Shown here one piece after another: positions 12,701 through 28,633 of a stretch of 64,000 bases of DNA. This stretch comes from Rhopalosiphum padi (Eukaryota; Arthropoda; Insecta; Hemiptera; Aphididae): the NCBI RefSeq assembly GCF_020882245.1, contig NC_083597.1, positions 27,692,652 through 27,756,651 on the forward strand, written 5' to 3'. The position numbers and the translations under genes are program-made. The notes beneath the pieces are model-generated. The model was not told where the DNA came from and made no database searches. It was given only the letters and a program-made list of their open reading frames with translations. How positions within the stretch are numbered: the stretch's first letter is position 1; each line of letters opens with the position of its first letter.

Positions 12701-14663
12701 ACCAATATACTAAATTGTACAAATTTAATATTTGAAAAATTATTGTTTTATGAATTTTGGTATTAAATCAATTATCATTAGAATTACAGAAAAGATAAGA
12801 CTAACAGTACACACTGTTGTTAATATCTGCCAAACGATATTTATTAGAATTTTTTAAACATAATACCATGCTTAGCACATGATGAGTCACTAAAGAAGAT
12901 AGTTTGCTCATTCCATTCTAAACCAAATAAAAAATAAATACAATTTAGCACAACATTAAAGAAATAATTTCCTCGTACAGCTCTGAAAAATATTAGTATC
13001 TATCCTTAACTTTATTTTCTTTTATTAAAAAAAAAAAAAAAAAATAGAATTTTATAAAATGGCCCTTGATGCAAAATAAGAACTTTTACATAACATAGTA
13101 ATGGATTCTTATAAATCATTCCAATTTGTGTAAATACTAAATGTATGTATTATGTTTAATAATATGAATATGTACAAATGTAAAAGTTTAGTATATTATT
13201 TATATAATTGATACAATTATTTTTATATATATATTTTTATTGTATTTATATATATATAGAAATAAATGATTTATCATTTAGTTATTTACAGATCTATGGA
13301 ATACACTGAATGTAGATATTGAAAATTATTAGTATTTATTATAGATAATATTAATAAATGCAAATCAGTTTCACTAACACTGAGCATCAGAAAAGACTTC
13401 AGATAAAGCGTTTTCTTATACATCTTTTTACATTATTTTATTTTCAATCTGCATTATTTTCTTGTTAAATTATTCAATTATTATGTTTACATTATTCTGA
13501 ATAAGTATCAAAATTAAGCATAGAAAAAATAGTATCATTTTAAATTTGAATACTATAATAATTGTAATATGAATTTCTGTTGTTTGATAATGTTTGCATT
13601 GTTTTAAATAAAACACTGGGATATTATAAGATATATAATTACAAGTCATAAGGTAATACTGTAAAAACACTCATTAGTCATTATAATATTAAAGCCTACG
13701 AAAATACTAAGAAATTACATCCTTATACATTATTTTAGTTATATAACATTATTAATTATTTATTATATAATATAGGTAACACAAATTTATATATTATAGT
13801 AACTATTGTTAACACTATTGCCGAGAAAAAATTTCAATGTTTCTATTTATAAATAAAAACTATTTGGTTTATTTTTTTATTAAACGTTGGATCTTATAAT
13901 AAATAAAAACGTCGAGCGACTATCCATTATAGGTACTAATATATAATTATTGATATTTAGCTTTAGAAATGATTAATATAGGTATCTATAACTTTTACAT
14001 TTAAATTTTCTTAGTTAAAAATAAAATATTATATAAAAATAATAATATAAAACAATGGCAGTCATAGGTATAAATTATCAACACAAATAAAAACAAGAAA
14101 AATTAAGCTGGGATTTTATACGAGAAAAATTATTCAAATTAGATTAAATTGCTATTGAGTTATATTATTTTAAGTCATTCTGGTTAATACAAATGGAAAA
14201 AGTAAAAAAAAAAATTGAATAGAGAGTACACTAAAAGGATCGACATAGTATGGTTGGAGCTTTATTCTAACCTCAGCTGCCTTGTGACAAATGGAAAAGG
14301 GGATTAATAAATATTTATGACATTCCTCTTGGGAAAAAATGAACAGGTGAGTTACAACAGGACGAATAATATTTCTTATTATCGGTTTATATTCATAATT
14401 AATAATAATACGGTTAGTCATATCAGCTAACTGTATTAAAATAATGTATTATATTAGAGTACCATTAAGCAACATAATTTGGAATACTCTCGTGCTTGTC
14501 AATGAATGATTTAGATTTTTTCAGAAAAAAAACTTGGAAAATTATTCAAATTTGTTTTTTTTGTGTCATGAAATTTTCTTGAATTACTTGTATTGAAAAT
14601 TGTCAGTGATTCAGTCTTAAACCGTTGTACTTATCAAAATATCATATATTGAAGAAAAAAAGG

Positions 14664-14684
14664 ATATATATATATATATATATA
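14664..14684. repeat. (AT)n microsatellite
   Basis: An uninterrupted AT dinucleotide run of about ten units. It is typical of the AT-rich intergenic DNA of this window and is potentially polymorphic. Confidence 0.9.
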
Positions 14685-15987
14685 GAAAACTTATAAAAGT
14701 CAAATTTCGGAGAATATTGACAATAGCAGAATAAATATTGACAATGGCATATTAAAAATATATTACCTTCACTTATTGTAACTTATACACAGATTATTAT
14801 TAATAATAGTTATATGACTAATATTTACTCATAATATTACTATAAAGTTATGAATCAGCGGATTTTTTTAAATTGAATACATTTTGATCTAGTCTGCTAT
14901 GAATGCTATGATATATTTTCAAGTTCTGAACGGAACATTTTACAGCGATGTGTGTTCGTTTAATTTTTTATGAACGAAGACATAAAGATCAAAGCATTTT
15001 TTCCACTTCTTCTTATAGTAAAAAAAAAAAATGCTCAGAACATTCACTTTAGGACGGATTGTGGTAACAAATTAGATCTAGTCGGTACTTTGGGGAGTCG
15101 AAAGTAAATAATTTACATTACCTAGTTTTCAAGATAATCGAAATAAACAACAACAAAAAAGGCGAGCAAGTGAATACCACTTTGCTTTACATCTACTGTT
15201 ATGGGTGTGTTAAATTTGAATTCAATAATAAATCATTGTACATGAAAAACGTTTCTGAGTGGAGACGGTCTGTCAGCCTATATCACTAAGTATATTTCGT
15301 GGTATGTTTTTTGATATTGCTATTTAAAGTAATTTATTTTACTATTGGTACTATAGTTTAGGTCAGATCCTTGTCAAATACTACTTATATGACAAAATGA
15401 GTCATATGATCAGTTGTTTTTGACAGCCCTATAAATATATTTGTACACAATATTTTTTTTTAAAGACGTTTGGTGGTTTTGGAGTGTAGTACCTCCAGAT
15501 ATATATTTTTTTGTGTATGATATAAATAATTTATTCAATACTACTTATAACATGATATTATTTATATTATAATAATTCCTAGTTATATAATTTATTTATT
15601 TTTTACTTTTTAATAATAATTTTTGGTCTTTACAGTTTATTGATTATATAATGTAAAATGTATTCTTGTTAATATATTTTGATCAGTCGGTCAAACTTTT
15701 CTATCCACAAACATATCGACCAAACATATGTCACTCTCTCCTTCTAATACTTCAATGGCTATGGGGAATTTTATAAATAATATAAATCTGTTTCAATGTT
15801 CACTTAATGATCTATCTTCATATATTTAATTTTTCATGTAAATATTTTTATTTTTTTTCTCCCTTTTCTCCTAAAAACTCACTTAACTTTCTTGTGTATT
15901 TAAAATGTAATTGGAAAATTATTTATTCCGTAATAAACAATATTATTATTATTAAACATTTTTAATATAATATATGTTTTGAAGTTA

Positions 15988-16006
15988 ATATATATATATA
16001 TATATA
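15988..16006. repeat. (TA)n microsatellite
   Basis: An AT/TA dinucleotide run of about nine units embedded in AT-rich sequence, followed by a second imperfect TATA stretch. Confidence 0.85.
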
Positions 16007-19000
16007 ATATACGTATAATTCATAAAAAATATAAGATTGCATAACTTATATTCTACATAATATGTGTACCTATGTCTTTGTTTATTATTTTTTTTTTTCA
16101 TAAAGCAATATATAATAATTGTTTAGCACTGTTAGTTACAATTACAATACATACAAATTGAAAAATATATTAGTCAATCTTATACTATATTAATCATGAC
16201 CGATAAAAATAAATTATTTTTAAAATATATTTTAATTTACCACAAATTGTGTTACCAAAAAGTCTACCCATGCAATTGAATTATGCGCACTCCTACAAAT
16301 ATAACTATAAATAGAAGTCTTTAACTGGACATTTTATCAGGATATTATACAAAATATTTACACTTAATACTGGAAATTATGTTTTATAATATAATTATTT
16401 AAAATCTCATAAAAAATAAATAACATAAAAATCTAAAATTTTATTACATATGAAAACACATACATATTATATACATACTATATTATAAATTGGGATGGCA
16501 AAATAATAAACTGTTAATAATAGTTTGGTAATTTCAATCAACTATATGGTTGTGGTATATTAATAATAATTCAAACTTCAAAGCATAAAAGAAAATATAT
16601 TTTACAGTGTTCTAAAAAAAAAAAATATTTTTATTAAAATATATTTGTTTGTTATCGTTAATTGATAATTTTCTAATTTATTTTCTTAAGCTTTGTATGA
16701 ACAGTGAACACTTAATAGGTTTATGTAACTAACCCGTTTGAATTTTTTGTCCATACAAATATCAAAAAAAAAAATTGTCTGATTTTGATAAGTTAACTTT
16801 CATTAGTTATTTAATTTTTAAATTTAATATGAATCATTTAGAATTGTATTATTCAAAGCAATAAAAAATGGCGAACATTTTTATAAATAGTTAATAACTA
16901 TTTATGTTCACTGAATTATGATTGTTTTTATTTTTTTTTTTTAATATAATTTCAATGTTATTACTTTTTAACCAGCGATTTTTATCTAACCATATGTTCT
17001 CTTCAATGAGGTTCGCCCATACACGAGTGCAAACGACGCACTGCAGTACATGGTCTAGATACAATTGATTAACAATTCAGTCGTCAAACTCAATGTATTT
17101 GTAACCACATTCAATAGGAATATTTATAAAAATACAACCAAAATATGAATCATTTACGAATTTCGACATTTACTAAATCTTTATATGGTAATCAAATATT
17201 TTAGTGATGAACATAATAGGAATGTATCAATTTTTCTCACGATTTGAAAATCGTAATGAATAGGATACATCGTTGTATATGTATTTATTATTTAATTATT
17301 AAATAAAAGTATAAAATATTCACACTAGATCATAATATTTATATTTTTATTTTTTGTAAATTCTATTCTAATCTATATTCTGAAAATAAAAACAAATGCA
17401 TACTCCTAATTGAACCATTTAAATTTTAGATTCTTAGCCAAATAATAAAAATATTGGTTTTACAAAAAAAAAACATTTTTTTTTTTTTTTTTTGTACCAG
17501 AAGCCACTTATTTATGTAATCAGATTGTTAAACACCCGAAAAACCTTCATATCTTACTTTATACATGGTTGAAAATTTTTAATATAGAACGAATTCCAAA
17601 AAATCATAAGCGATTAACATTAAACAGTTAAGCTCACTTTTTTTTATGTAAGAAAAAGATAAATCGTAAACTCTTTAAAGAGTATGCATTTATATACTAT
17701 ACATAATTTTACAGCGAAAAATGCAAGTATGAATGTAGACAATTTTGTAAAAATATAAGAAAAGAAAACGAGATAATTTTTTGTTGTAAAAAAATTAGAT
17801 TAAAATGTAAGATATGTAAGTAAACAAAAATATTATATGGGTAATAGCTATAGAAGGACCAGTTTTCACACAACAATTTCATGGTCATTTGATAATAGGT
17901 TTTTCCAAAAAATGTGTAACATTGTAAGGTCAAGTATGAGATTGAGAGAATCTATCAACTTTTTAATAGGAGTATTAACATTCATGTGTATCTAAATATA
18001 GAACAAACATTTTTCTTTGTGACCTTATCATCAGGTTAGGTTACAATGTGCTACCGAACTAGCGTTACCATAATATTTAAATATTTTACTTTACACATTT
18101 TTAAGATCACGGATTTGATAAATTAAATACAATTATAACTTATAACCTTCATTATAAATTATTATAATATACATATTTAAATAAATTATGTGAAAAAAAC
18201 GATGTTTGTTTGTTTTTAAATTTACATTATAACAATAGGTACATTTTAAAATCTGGTAAACTCACTCTACTCTGCTGAGCTATCAGTTTTGACAATTTGA
18301 GTGTATATCTTCATTTAATAGGTCACTGTAATGTATTTTAAATTGTTGAATATTTAATATATATATATATATTATTATTATAATAGAATTTTTTCGTTTT
18401 GTAGATTAAAATATTTATTGGCCAAAACACCGTATATATTATATTTTTATAAAATTTCTATATATTATGCATTATTTGTTATTATACCTACCTTATCAGA
18501 AAACATCACCAATATATCGTATACTATGACGGTTTAAATAAATTCGTGGTAAATAAATTACATAAAATGAATCTAAATATTTTTAGTAATTTCATTGTGT
18601 ACAGAAAAAAATAATAATAAACGTAATTGAAAAAAAGAGTAAAGTATCTATACAGTAGTTATCGTGTATATCATGTCATTGATAAGTAAAGCACTGTAAT
18701 AGATATTATGTTAAATTTTAATTCAATGAGAAACTATTGCATACGATTAAAATTTAATTATTTAATTATATTTATAAGTAATATTATATTTGATAAAAGT
18801 TTTATAAAATTATATGATGAGATAGGACTATATTTTAGTTTCATATAAATAAAAATAAAATGAATTCATTATTTCAGAAAATCGTATTATTTTTTTATTA
18901 AAAACATTTCACTTGTGACGAATTGAATTTTAAACATAACAATATATTTTAACACGATCGTGACAATACATAGTTGAACTCAGATGACATGATGCCTTGA

Positions 19001-21684
19001 TAACTATTATATTTAAAACAAAATAGTAGATATAAAGAACTGTATATAATTTTTAATATATATTATTATGTTCTATAGTGTTTGATTGCATTGAAAATAT
19101 TTATATTAATTTTTATTTTAAAAAAACGTACTTTTGCCTTGGATATTTTTTTTTATGAATTTGATTTTAATTAATGCGTCTATAATGAGATCCTTTTGAT
19201 AAAATAAATAATAGATATAAGAGATATATTTCAATGACAACTTCATAAATATATTATGCTTGGATAAGCATGGTTTGTAATGCAATAAGTAAGGGAAAAT
19301 ATTTGTACGATGAAAAATATTGAAAACAAAGTTCACTCTTAACTGATAATTAATTTTACTTTATATTTGTTTTTGGATTTTAAAATATATTTGATATTTC
19401 ATAATTATTAAATGTTTAATTTAGCTTAATAATTTTATTAATGAACGAATTTAAATAATAAACTTTTATCCTTTACCTTAGCTACAATAAAAAAAAAATA
19501 TTGTCTATAGATTAATTTTATATGGATTTCATGTTTAATACTTGTTGTATATAAACGTAATTGCAAATGAAAGGTTGTAAAACCGACTCATAGCCAATGT
19601 TTAAACAAAAATATTACAATTAATAATAAATCTGCAGTTGTACCGTGTACTCGTATTATTGCATAGACGTATAAAAAATATATCAGATACATGACATGTA
19701 CAATAATATTGTGATATCAGAAAGATATTACTCATAGGTCCTCCATTCCAAAAGAATATGGGTTTCTATTTGCGCTTATAGCAATCATATTATTTAATAT
19801 AGTTATTTAAAATAATAATTATTAAAATTATTCTAATAATCAAATCTCAAAACTAAAAATTCTAAATGTAATCATGATAAGTATAACAAACGACGTTTAG
19901 GTTACTGTATTTTGGAGGATTTGTGTCGCTTCGTAAACCTCGCCCCTAAAAAGTTTTGTATAATATAATTATAAATTTCAAATATTGGTAATCTATTTTT
20001 CTCATTTGAAAAACTATTCTAAGCGGATTGTCAACACGTATTACTTTAGTTATACCTACTTACTTTTTATTATTTTAGACGAAATACTGAACAATCTAAC
20101 AAATTATCTCTTAGCATCACAATCATAGTAATAAAAAAAAAAACTTAAATTTTATATAATAATATCTTATTATGTATTGAACGATTATAAGTACCTACCA
20201 CATTTTCACGATAATTTTTATTTTATAAAAATTTGGTCATTTGTTAGTTTATTAATGTAGTAACGTCATAGAAAAAAAATTAAAAGATTCATTATTTTAT
20301 AAATAATCTGGATTAAATTAAGCCCATAAGTTTTTTTTTTTAATTTAAATTTTGTATTACAATTAGTTTCAACAATTAGGTATTAGCGAGAAACATAAAG
20401 GAACAATATTAAATAGACGTTATTTACAAAAAGAAAGAGGTAAATATAAAACTAAATTAAAAAGCAAGTCCATAAGTTATTTAAAAATTATTATTATGTG
20501 AATAGACATTAAAATTAATATTTTTTATCAACATACAACGTCAAAAGTTATTAATATCTTAGTCTTAATTATTGTATCGTGTTCATATTTTTTAATTCTA
20601 TGACTTCTAAGACATATATTCATAACATGTAAATTTAAAATAGTTACGTATCAATGAATTACGAAACATGTGTCTTAATAACTGTAGTAGTCTATGTATC
20701 GATGTATGATCAAGTATAATAAGCTTTTAAGGTTATGTTACATTGATAAATGTTAATCTGTTACGATATTACTGTATGTGCTAAAATGTATTTATGATAA
20801 TATTCTTAATATATAGGTATATATATATATATAAGTCAATTACAAAATTGAAAAATAACGTTTACATTAAGATTAAGTAGGTACACATATTATTGTAATT
20901 AATAATACTCGTATAATGTGTTTATTTTCCCATAAATATTATTATAACCTAACTCCGTAGTTTGATTAAACCTACACAGAAATTAATATCCACGTTACCA
21001 TATTAAAGTGGTGCTTACATGTTATTGATTTGAAAAAACTGCATTTTTCAGAATATTATTTAATTATATATAATATATATATTATACATATACAACTATA
21101 CAAATAATATTTATGTAGACAGGTGCATACATTATGTAACTTCAATGACCCTTACTGTTGATACCTTTTTAATTAAAACGTTTTTAATATTTTATATACC
21201 TATACCAGTTATAGTTGAGACAGTTGTTAATAAATAAATAAAATACCATAATAGTGATCTAGAAAATAAAAATTTAATTTAATTTACTTGGTAATTTGGT
21301 GTATTATTTATAATTTTCCAATTTTCAATAGAATGCACATAAATATTATTATCTAACCAGTGAATATTTTATGTCATAATAATTAATTGATCACCATTCA
21401 ATAACGATGTGTAATTTACCTTATTGCTATAGACATTATAGATAATATTTATAACACTATAATATTATATATTATATTTATAATATTTTAAGCAACTGTC
21501 TAAACATTTGCTATTTAAATTACATTAGGTATAGCCGGTAAAGGTACCAAAATATTTCATTTTCAATTGATAACCGATTAATTATAATTATGTACTTCGA
21601 CATGTAGGTATCATGTAATATTATAATAAAAATGTAACAACGCATATTAAAAACCGCAATAAATCATTAGAATATATTGAATAT

Positions 21685-21750
21685 TTATGAATTTATTAAT
21701 AAGTATTGTTAAAGATTTTTTTATGAATTTATTAATATTGTTAAAGATTT
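21685..21750. repeat. Short imperfect tandem duplication (~30-36 bp unit)
   Basis: TTATGAATTTATTAAT followed by ATTGTTAAAGATTT occurs twice in a row. The first copy (21685-21720) has a few extra bases (AAGT and a longer T run) relative to the second (21721-21750). It is noncoding and probably arose by replication slippage. Confidence 0.8.
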
Positions 21751-22799
21751 AAAATATATTAATTAGTTATTTAATAATGAAATTACTATAAGAGCCTTTT
21801 CATTAGCATTATGAGGTACCTACAAATTGTAGGTTTTTAACTATTATTTAATTGAACAATTGCTGTTTGATAGCTGTAACTGAATTGGTAATGAAGAAAA
21901 AAAATAATTATAATATAAAATTTATATCATACAATCTATATTGAATCGCTTGTAATAGTCGTCACTTCGTTAGAAAGTAAAAAGACGTTTTTCTGGCACA
22001 AAATTATGCCTTAAGCTTTTTAAATGCCGTATATATATAAATAATATAAATACATGTCTTACACTTTTTTAATTTAATATTCTTTCTATTATTAACAAGA
22101 GTTTTTTCTTTTTTTCTTTAATGTGGTGGTCGAAAAAATTCCTATTATTTGAACTTGAATAAATGCAATTACGATTACAATTATGCATTCGCTTTGCATG
22201 ATATATTATATTAAATATTTGTTACTTAATTTTTCTTATCGTTTCACATGATAAAGTGTGTAATACTTATAAATATTTTACATTTTCATTTTGCATGATA
22301 CTAGGTACAAACAAATAAATATACTTTTTATTTAATTTAATATGACAAAACGTTTTAAGCTCGTATATATAAACTTATTTAAATTAGTAAATACATTTTC
22401 TAAAATCAACTTAACATTATAAAATATTATTAAACGTTATCTATATAAAAAAAATTATAACCAGTAAAGGTTTCTAAATAAACTTAATTAAAATAACAAT
22501 TTTATCTCTATAATTACAATTTTAATTACTCCAATAAATATTATAAATAGAATAATATTTGAAAATCGAGTAATTGATATTTTGTTTTTGCTTGATACTT
22601 AGCTGTACTTAATAAAATAAAATAATCTAAAAATATCATTAAATACCATTATATTTAATATTATTTTTAATCATCAGTCTAGAAGAGGTGTTTGGGTTAC
22701 GAATATTATTTATTGTTCTTATATATTATTAATAAAATAAGCATAAAATATCATTTTTAAAAGTTCATGATTTTGCACCTTAGTAATATAGTTGTTTTA

Positions 22800-23700
22800 T
22801 ACAATATGTATACATGCACTGACATGCACAAACCGGTCATCCAAAACGGTACTATTGTGAATAATGTCGATTTTCTTTATTATCTTATAAATAAAGGGGA
22901 AACAATAAAAGGTCATTATCGATCAAAATTCCGGTTTATTTGATGGATTTGAACGTGCTAGTGCAAGTGTTCTTTGTAAAAATGTATGAATATTTAAAAA
23001 CAACTTTTATTATTTTGTTTAATCTTATTTACAATATTTTTTTTTTTTATGTTATTATTTAAAACACCAATGGGACCCGGAAACAAATTGTTTACGATTC
23101 GAATTTGGTCACATCTACAAATAAATATAGAAGTTAGAAGTCAATTAAATTGTGTTGAACACGAAAAATTCCACTGTTAATAATTTTTAACTTCCGTAAC
23201 AGCTCACATGCTTGAATTTATTATACAAGTATACGTTGTTGACGTGTGACCATTGTTGTTTATCACTAAAGTAGTAACCAATTTATTCTTCTTACAGTAA
23301 CAAGTATCTATGAAACGTAACAAAAACATATCGATGCAACACTCGAACTGTTTCATTTCCTTCGGTTTCCTTTGGCCATTTATTAATGGTGTTCCACGGT
23401 GAACCTTTTTCCTTTCTCTCGCTCGGGAATTGAACACTTTGTACGCGCTGGATCTGAACCAAACGCATTTAACGAAGCTAATAATTTTGCGCTAGGTCGA
23501 AATTTCGTCCCGACCGGAAACTTTATTGAAGACACCGCCACCCAGCCGAATTATAAAGGTTTTGCTGTGGTTAGAAATGGCGGGGTCATGAATGGGGAGC
23601 AATGTGGTAGTGATATCGACACAAGGCGATTTATCCAGGAAAATATATTTATAATATATATTTATATATATATACCATGCATTATGGTTTCATTGTAAAC
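22800..23700. other. GC-raised block with overlapping open frames, nature unresolved
   Basis: Base composition is clearly richer in G and C than the flanks, with several CpGs, most strongly at 23340-23640. A plus-strand frame is open from 23387 to 23698 (residues such as FVRAGSEPNAFNEANN and GRNFVPTGNFIEDTATQ), and a minus-strand frame is open at 23437-23204. A minus-strand acceptor-like CTAACCACAG near 23570 opens another short frame. I recognise no family and cannot choose a strand. It could be an exon, a promoter, a conserved noncoding element or an old transposon piece. Confidence 0.3.
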
Positions 23701-26415
23701 GCTTCACACGCCAAATGACGTTTATCAGATTGTAAATTATACACCAATTTTTTATAAAACAGGATTAGATTACAAAGATTAATAATCTAAATACTTATAA
23801 AAAGTATTCTAACCCGTGTCAATTTTACAAGTGTACTGAAAGGATATGCGTAAATCGAATTCGTATTAGTATCATTTTACACTATATCCTTATTACGTTT
23901 TCTTCAAATTACAGAGGTATATGTATATGTACTTTATTATATAATATGTATATGTATATTCTACATAGTATATACTATAATTCAATTGATATGTTCAAAG
24001 CATTATACAGAAAAAATGTAAATCGATCTTGTTAAAATTACTAACAACCATTTTGAACTATTTTTGTGCAAATACAATATACTAATCTGTATATTTTATT
24101 TTGAAATTGTAGTGAAATAATAAAACATTATGAGCATTTATTTTCATTGACATACATATTATTCTTACACATATTCAAATAGTATTATATAATAGAGGTT
24201 TTACCATTATTTCTTTTGATTTCATTATTTTGTTTTGTATTAAATTAGGTTATTACTTATTATATTATATTAAAATAATGTATACTTTATTTTAATTCAA
24301 ATCTAATTCCACAAAAAACAAAATTGAAATAATTTAGCTTAATAATAATGCTAAGCGTGAATTATGTAAATTATTTAATTTACTATTATGCACTGTATTC
24401 TGTTAATTGATGATATATTAGTATATAATGATTAACTAATAATACATTTTGAATGATAATAAAATGCTCATTACTATTAAATGTATTTTGGTGTTTGCAA
24501 TGTAACAAATAGTTACTAATAAAATTGTTAATAACTATTTGTTGATTAAACGTTATTTATTTATTCAATACATTGAATTATTGGTATAACGTAACAATAT
24601 AATTTGTAAATTGAACTTTTATAATAATTAACGAATAATATATGTATACAATATCTTATACTAATGTATTATATACCTGTTTATTGTGAATGAGTGATTG
24701 AGGTATTTTCTCGTATTTTACAATTTACGTATATATTGTAAAACTAAATAGTTTGGTGTATGAAAGTCTGTTTAGTTCATGATTTAATAAATTTAAATAT
24801 AAATACTAATTTTTGGACCGTTTTGGAACAAATTGATAGAGTTAACAATAATTTATGTTCAGTTGTATTGTACTATCGTATACAACTTTAATAAGAGTAC
24901 TGTTATAAATTACAAACTTAAGAATATGTAATACATTAATTTATTTTTGTAAAGAAGAAGACACATAATACACATAGTGTCACATTCAATACTATATTCT
25001 TTTAATTTAGATAATTTATTTTCTAATCGTTTCAATAATACGTGGCGTCTAAAGTGACATATTTTTCTACTAAGATGCATTGACTGTAAAAAGCTTCGAA
25101 TAGTTATTAATTATTAAACAATTACTTTTTGAGTTATATACTTATATCAAAATTGTATTTTGTATAATCTAATATACATATTATATAACAAAAAAAACAT
25201 TAGTACCTACCTTTAATGGCAAATATGTAGGTATATTGTATTAGGTATTTACTATTGATATTATTTATGGTTTTATTTAATTTTTTTTTCCATACCTATA
25301 CAACAAAATATCATTTAAATGTTGATAGTATAGTATAAAATGTAGATACGCTTCTATGATTTTAGTATTCCGAAAAAAAAGTTGATTAAAATGTTATAAG
25401 TTTATGATGTAAAAATATTATTCATCTAAAAATATTTTAAATAATAACAAAATATAATTATTTTATATTTTTTCAATACAATGATTTTTATAATAAAATA
25501 ATACCCATTTATGAATATCGCAGAAGACATTTTTAAAAAAACTTCATTATTATTTTATATGAACACTGACAAAAATTTCAAATGTAAATATTGTAATTGG
25601 ATTTTTTTAATATAATTACCTAATATAAAATTAATATTGGAATAATATTTTAGCATTAATATAGCATTAAAATAACTAATATAGTATTATATTATGTATA
25701 AATTTTAAAATATATTTAAATTGTATAGTTACTAAATTACTTATAATTTATAATATTACTTATATTAATTTACATATAATGAACATTTCAAGATGTTTCA
25801 TATCATTGTATTAATGAACTATAAATACATACAATTAATTTAAGCAATGTTATATTTTAATGGTATTTCTTTTTCATCGTATTTATATGATTCTATATTT
25901 TTATTAAAAATATATTACTTGCGATTCTCGAAAATAGGTAAAAAAATATTATATTTGTTTTATAATAAAATAATGACGATTTAATTAAACTAAGCCAAAG
26001 CTTAAATATTTTAAAAAATTGAAAAATTGAAGCCTATTGATACAAAAACGTAGCACAACAACATACTCAAAATTAGAGCCTGGATTTATATGCACTAAAA
26101 AGTATCAAAATATACCACATAATATGCAATAAAAAAAATTAAAATTGTATGAAAAAAATATAAACATATAAATAAATAAATAAATATTTCTGTTTAAAAA
26201 TAAAATAAAAAATAGAGTTCGAAATGTGTTCTTTATTGTTAAAATTAATTATTAAATGATATTCAAGTATTTCTTCGGTAAAACTGTGCCGTCTATCTGC
26301 TAATAAATGCTTGTATATATCGAAAATGATTGTTCATCGTCTAAAGAAATTATTGGGGAAAAATTAAAAGAGCTTAAAATCATTGGGTCTTGATTGTTTT
26401 AATCTAGTTGAACCA

Positions 26416-26452
<37 letters not shown>

Positions 26453-28633
26453 ATATATAATACGCATTTTAAATTAAGATAGTTATAATTGTGTTACTAC
26501 TTCGACGTCCTACCGACCGAAATTTTTCAGTGACAAACTGACAACGCATTCATTGAAATATGCAAAATAAAAATGTAGCATTGAATTCCAAATAGTATGA
26601 TTCGTCAAGATTGTTGACAACAATTTTAAAGAGTAAAAAGGAAAAAAATGTGCAAAAACATACAAATCGGGGCTCTAATCATAATCATTTAGAATTTGCA
26701 AAAAAAAAAAAAGTAAGAATCGTTTAAAAATTAAAAACGGAACAAATTACATATCTAAACTTGACACTGTCAATAATGATATTATATTTTACTAGGTACT
26801 ATAATTATAGGCATACAAGTTATTTATTAGTTCTTGACAAACAAATCCTTCAACGGAACTTTCATTTATACACAAATCTATATATAACGCAACCTATAAA
26901 ACTATTTTGTGATTATATAATACATATGTATTTGTTTTGATTAGGTAACTAGTTATTGGTAGATTCAATATTTTTAATTAGTTTTATTTATACATATTTA
27001 TTTAATTTATTTATAGTCTTAAACTGCTACAGCCTCTACTCAGATTCGTTTTTGTATCCATTTATATATCATTAAATTTAAATTTAATACATTTAATACA
27101 GTGATCCACTTAACACTATAAAGTAGAGAGGTATCCATTTTCTCACTTTCTTTAAAGTTTATATACATTATTTTGACACGAAAAAAGGAAGGGGAGTTAA
27201 AGAGTAAAAAAATCTTCGTACTTTTCTTAATAATTGGGAAAAATACCTAAAGACAGCAGAAAAACGGGAATATTTAAATCAGATTTGTTTTTGTTAAAGT
27301 TGATTTTATTTTTTTATTGCCAATTCATAAACCGATTATACTTAATATGTTGACCATATATTTATAATAACATTTTCTGGTCATGATCACAAAATCATTT
27401 TTATCATTTTTAACTATTTGTAGACATTAAAATGTTAGACTTTGTTTATATATTATGTTTATACAATATTTGTTTTCCATTAAAAATTGAAAATAATATG
27501 AAGATCTTTAAAAGTTGTTTATATGGTAATTTAATAATATTTAAAATAGACTGGATAAATAATTGTTTCGTAGTAAAATTATTCGTCGTGAATAATTATT
27601 ATGATACAAATTAAAAATATTTTAAGTACATACTTAATTTTTTTATGGCATTTGATGTTCAAATGTTGACAAAATTAGATATTTATATAAATATGTATAC
27701 TTATTTATATACTTACAAAAATAAAATAATGGTTTAATTTTTTTGTTGAAATTCAAAAAATATTAATATCGAACATTTAAAACTTTTTTCATTTATATAT
27801 ATATATATATATAATATTATTATTTAGACTATAATTTAAATAATTTATACGAAGCGATTCATACTTTTCTACGGTACTTTAGTTTTGGTATATTATCTTA
27901 CAAGTTGATAACAATAATATAATATTATTTAGATAGAAATGTTCCGGATTACCGTATAAATAATGGTATAAGTAAATTATTAGATGAAATATCCTTAGAA
28001 ATATATAGATGATTAGCTACGCGTTATTAAAAAAAAAAAACCACTTAATCTATTAATTTTGTATTTTAAAGAAAATGAATGTTCTCTTTTCTCACGCGCA
28101 ATATACATAAACACAATATATTATTATATGTATACAATGTATGTCGTATACATATATTTGTATTTATGACTTCCAGTCATAATTACCTATGTGAAATATA
28201 CGTATTTTACTTAATGTTTTTGCAAACTACAATGTACACGTTATATAATACACAAGGATGTAATTTACATAGGTATTATACTACCTAGTTTAATGTAAAA
28301 CACATATTATAATCAAGCAAAAGGATACCTAAGTATTTATAAAATAATTATGATTATCATTGATCATAATATGCCGTAGTAGAAAGGGTGTGGTGGTGCT
28401 CTTTATTGTATCTAACTAGATATAATAATATAATATTATAATATCTAATTGTGTTATTTTTAAAAACAAAATAATTAAATACAATTAAAATAAATTAGGA
28501 AACGTTTTAGTGTTTGTTTACATAGGTGACGGAGTTATTCAAATACAAAATATAATAATATTTTGTTCGTTTATATATTGAATATCGTATAAACTATTAA
28601 TAAAGTATTATTAAACTGATTAGTATCTATAGT
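23701..28633. other. AT-rich noncoding stretch with a long (AT)n tract
   Basis: No supportable gene. Short plus-strand frames at 27432-27614 and 28079-28288 have the low-complexity composition expected by chance. A long AT microsatellite lies at 26421-26449 and a shorter one near 27798-27815. The remainder is homopolymer-rich AT sequence in which I see nothing specific. Confidence 0.5.
26421..26449. repeat. (AT)n microsatellite, about 14 units
   Basis: The longest pure AT dinucleotide tract noticed in the window. It is followed by TGTTATATATAATACG, an imperfect extension. Confidence 0.9.

Larger units (their letters stand above)
9745..22799. other. Long AT-rich noncoding stretch with AT microsatellites
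   Basis: I see no supportable gene here. Open frames at 12196-12390, 13470-13670, 14170-14421, 17709-17933 and 19118-19336 on the minus strand are rich in F, I, K, L, N and Y, as expected for chance frames in AT-rich DNA. AT-dinucleotide tracts lie at about 14664-14684, 15988-16006, 18358-18372 and 20819-20833. Patches of more balanced composition occur near 14210-14370 and 14880-15300 but show no coding frame. A direct duplication lies at 21685-21750. Confidence 0.5.

Noticed and set aside
12196..14421. Minus-strand frames of 64-83 codons
   Set aside because: Residue use (F, I, K, L, N, Y) is what AT-rich random sequence gives; no recognisable motif.
24504..24543. Small hairpin AACAAATAGTTA ... 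TAACTATTTGTT
   Set aside because: A 12-bp arm in AT-rich DNA is likely by chance; no element boundaries.
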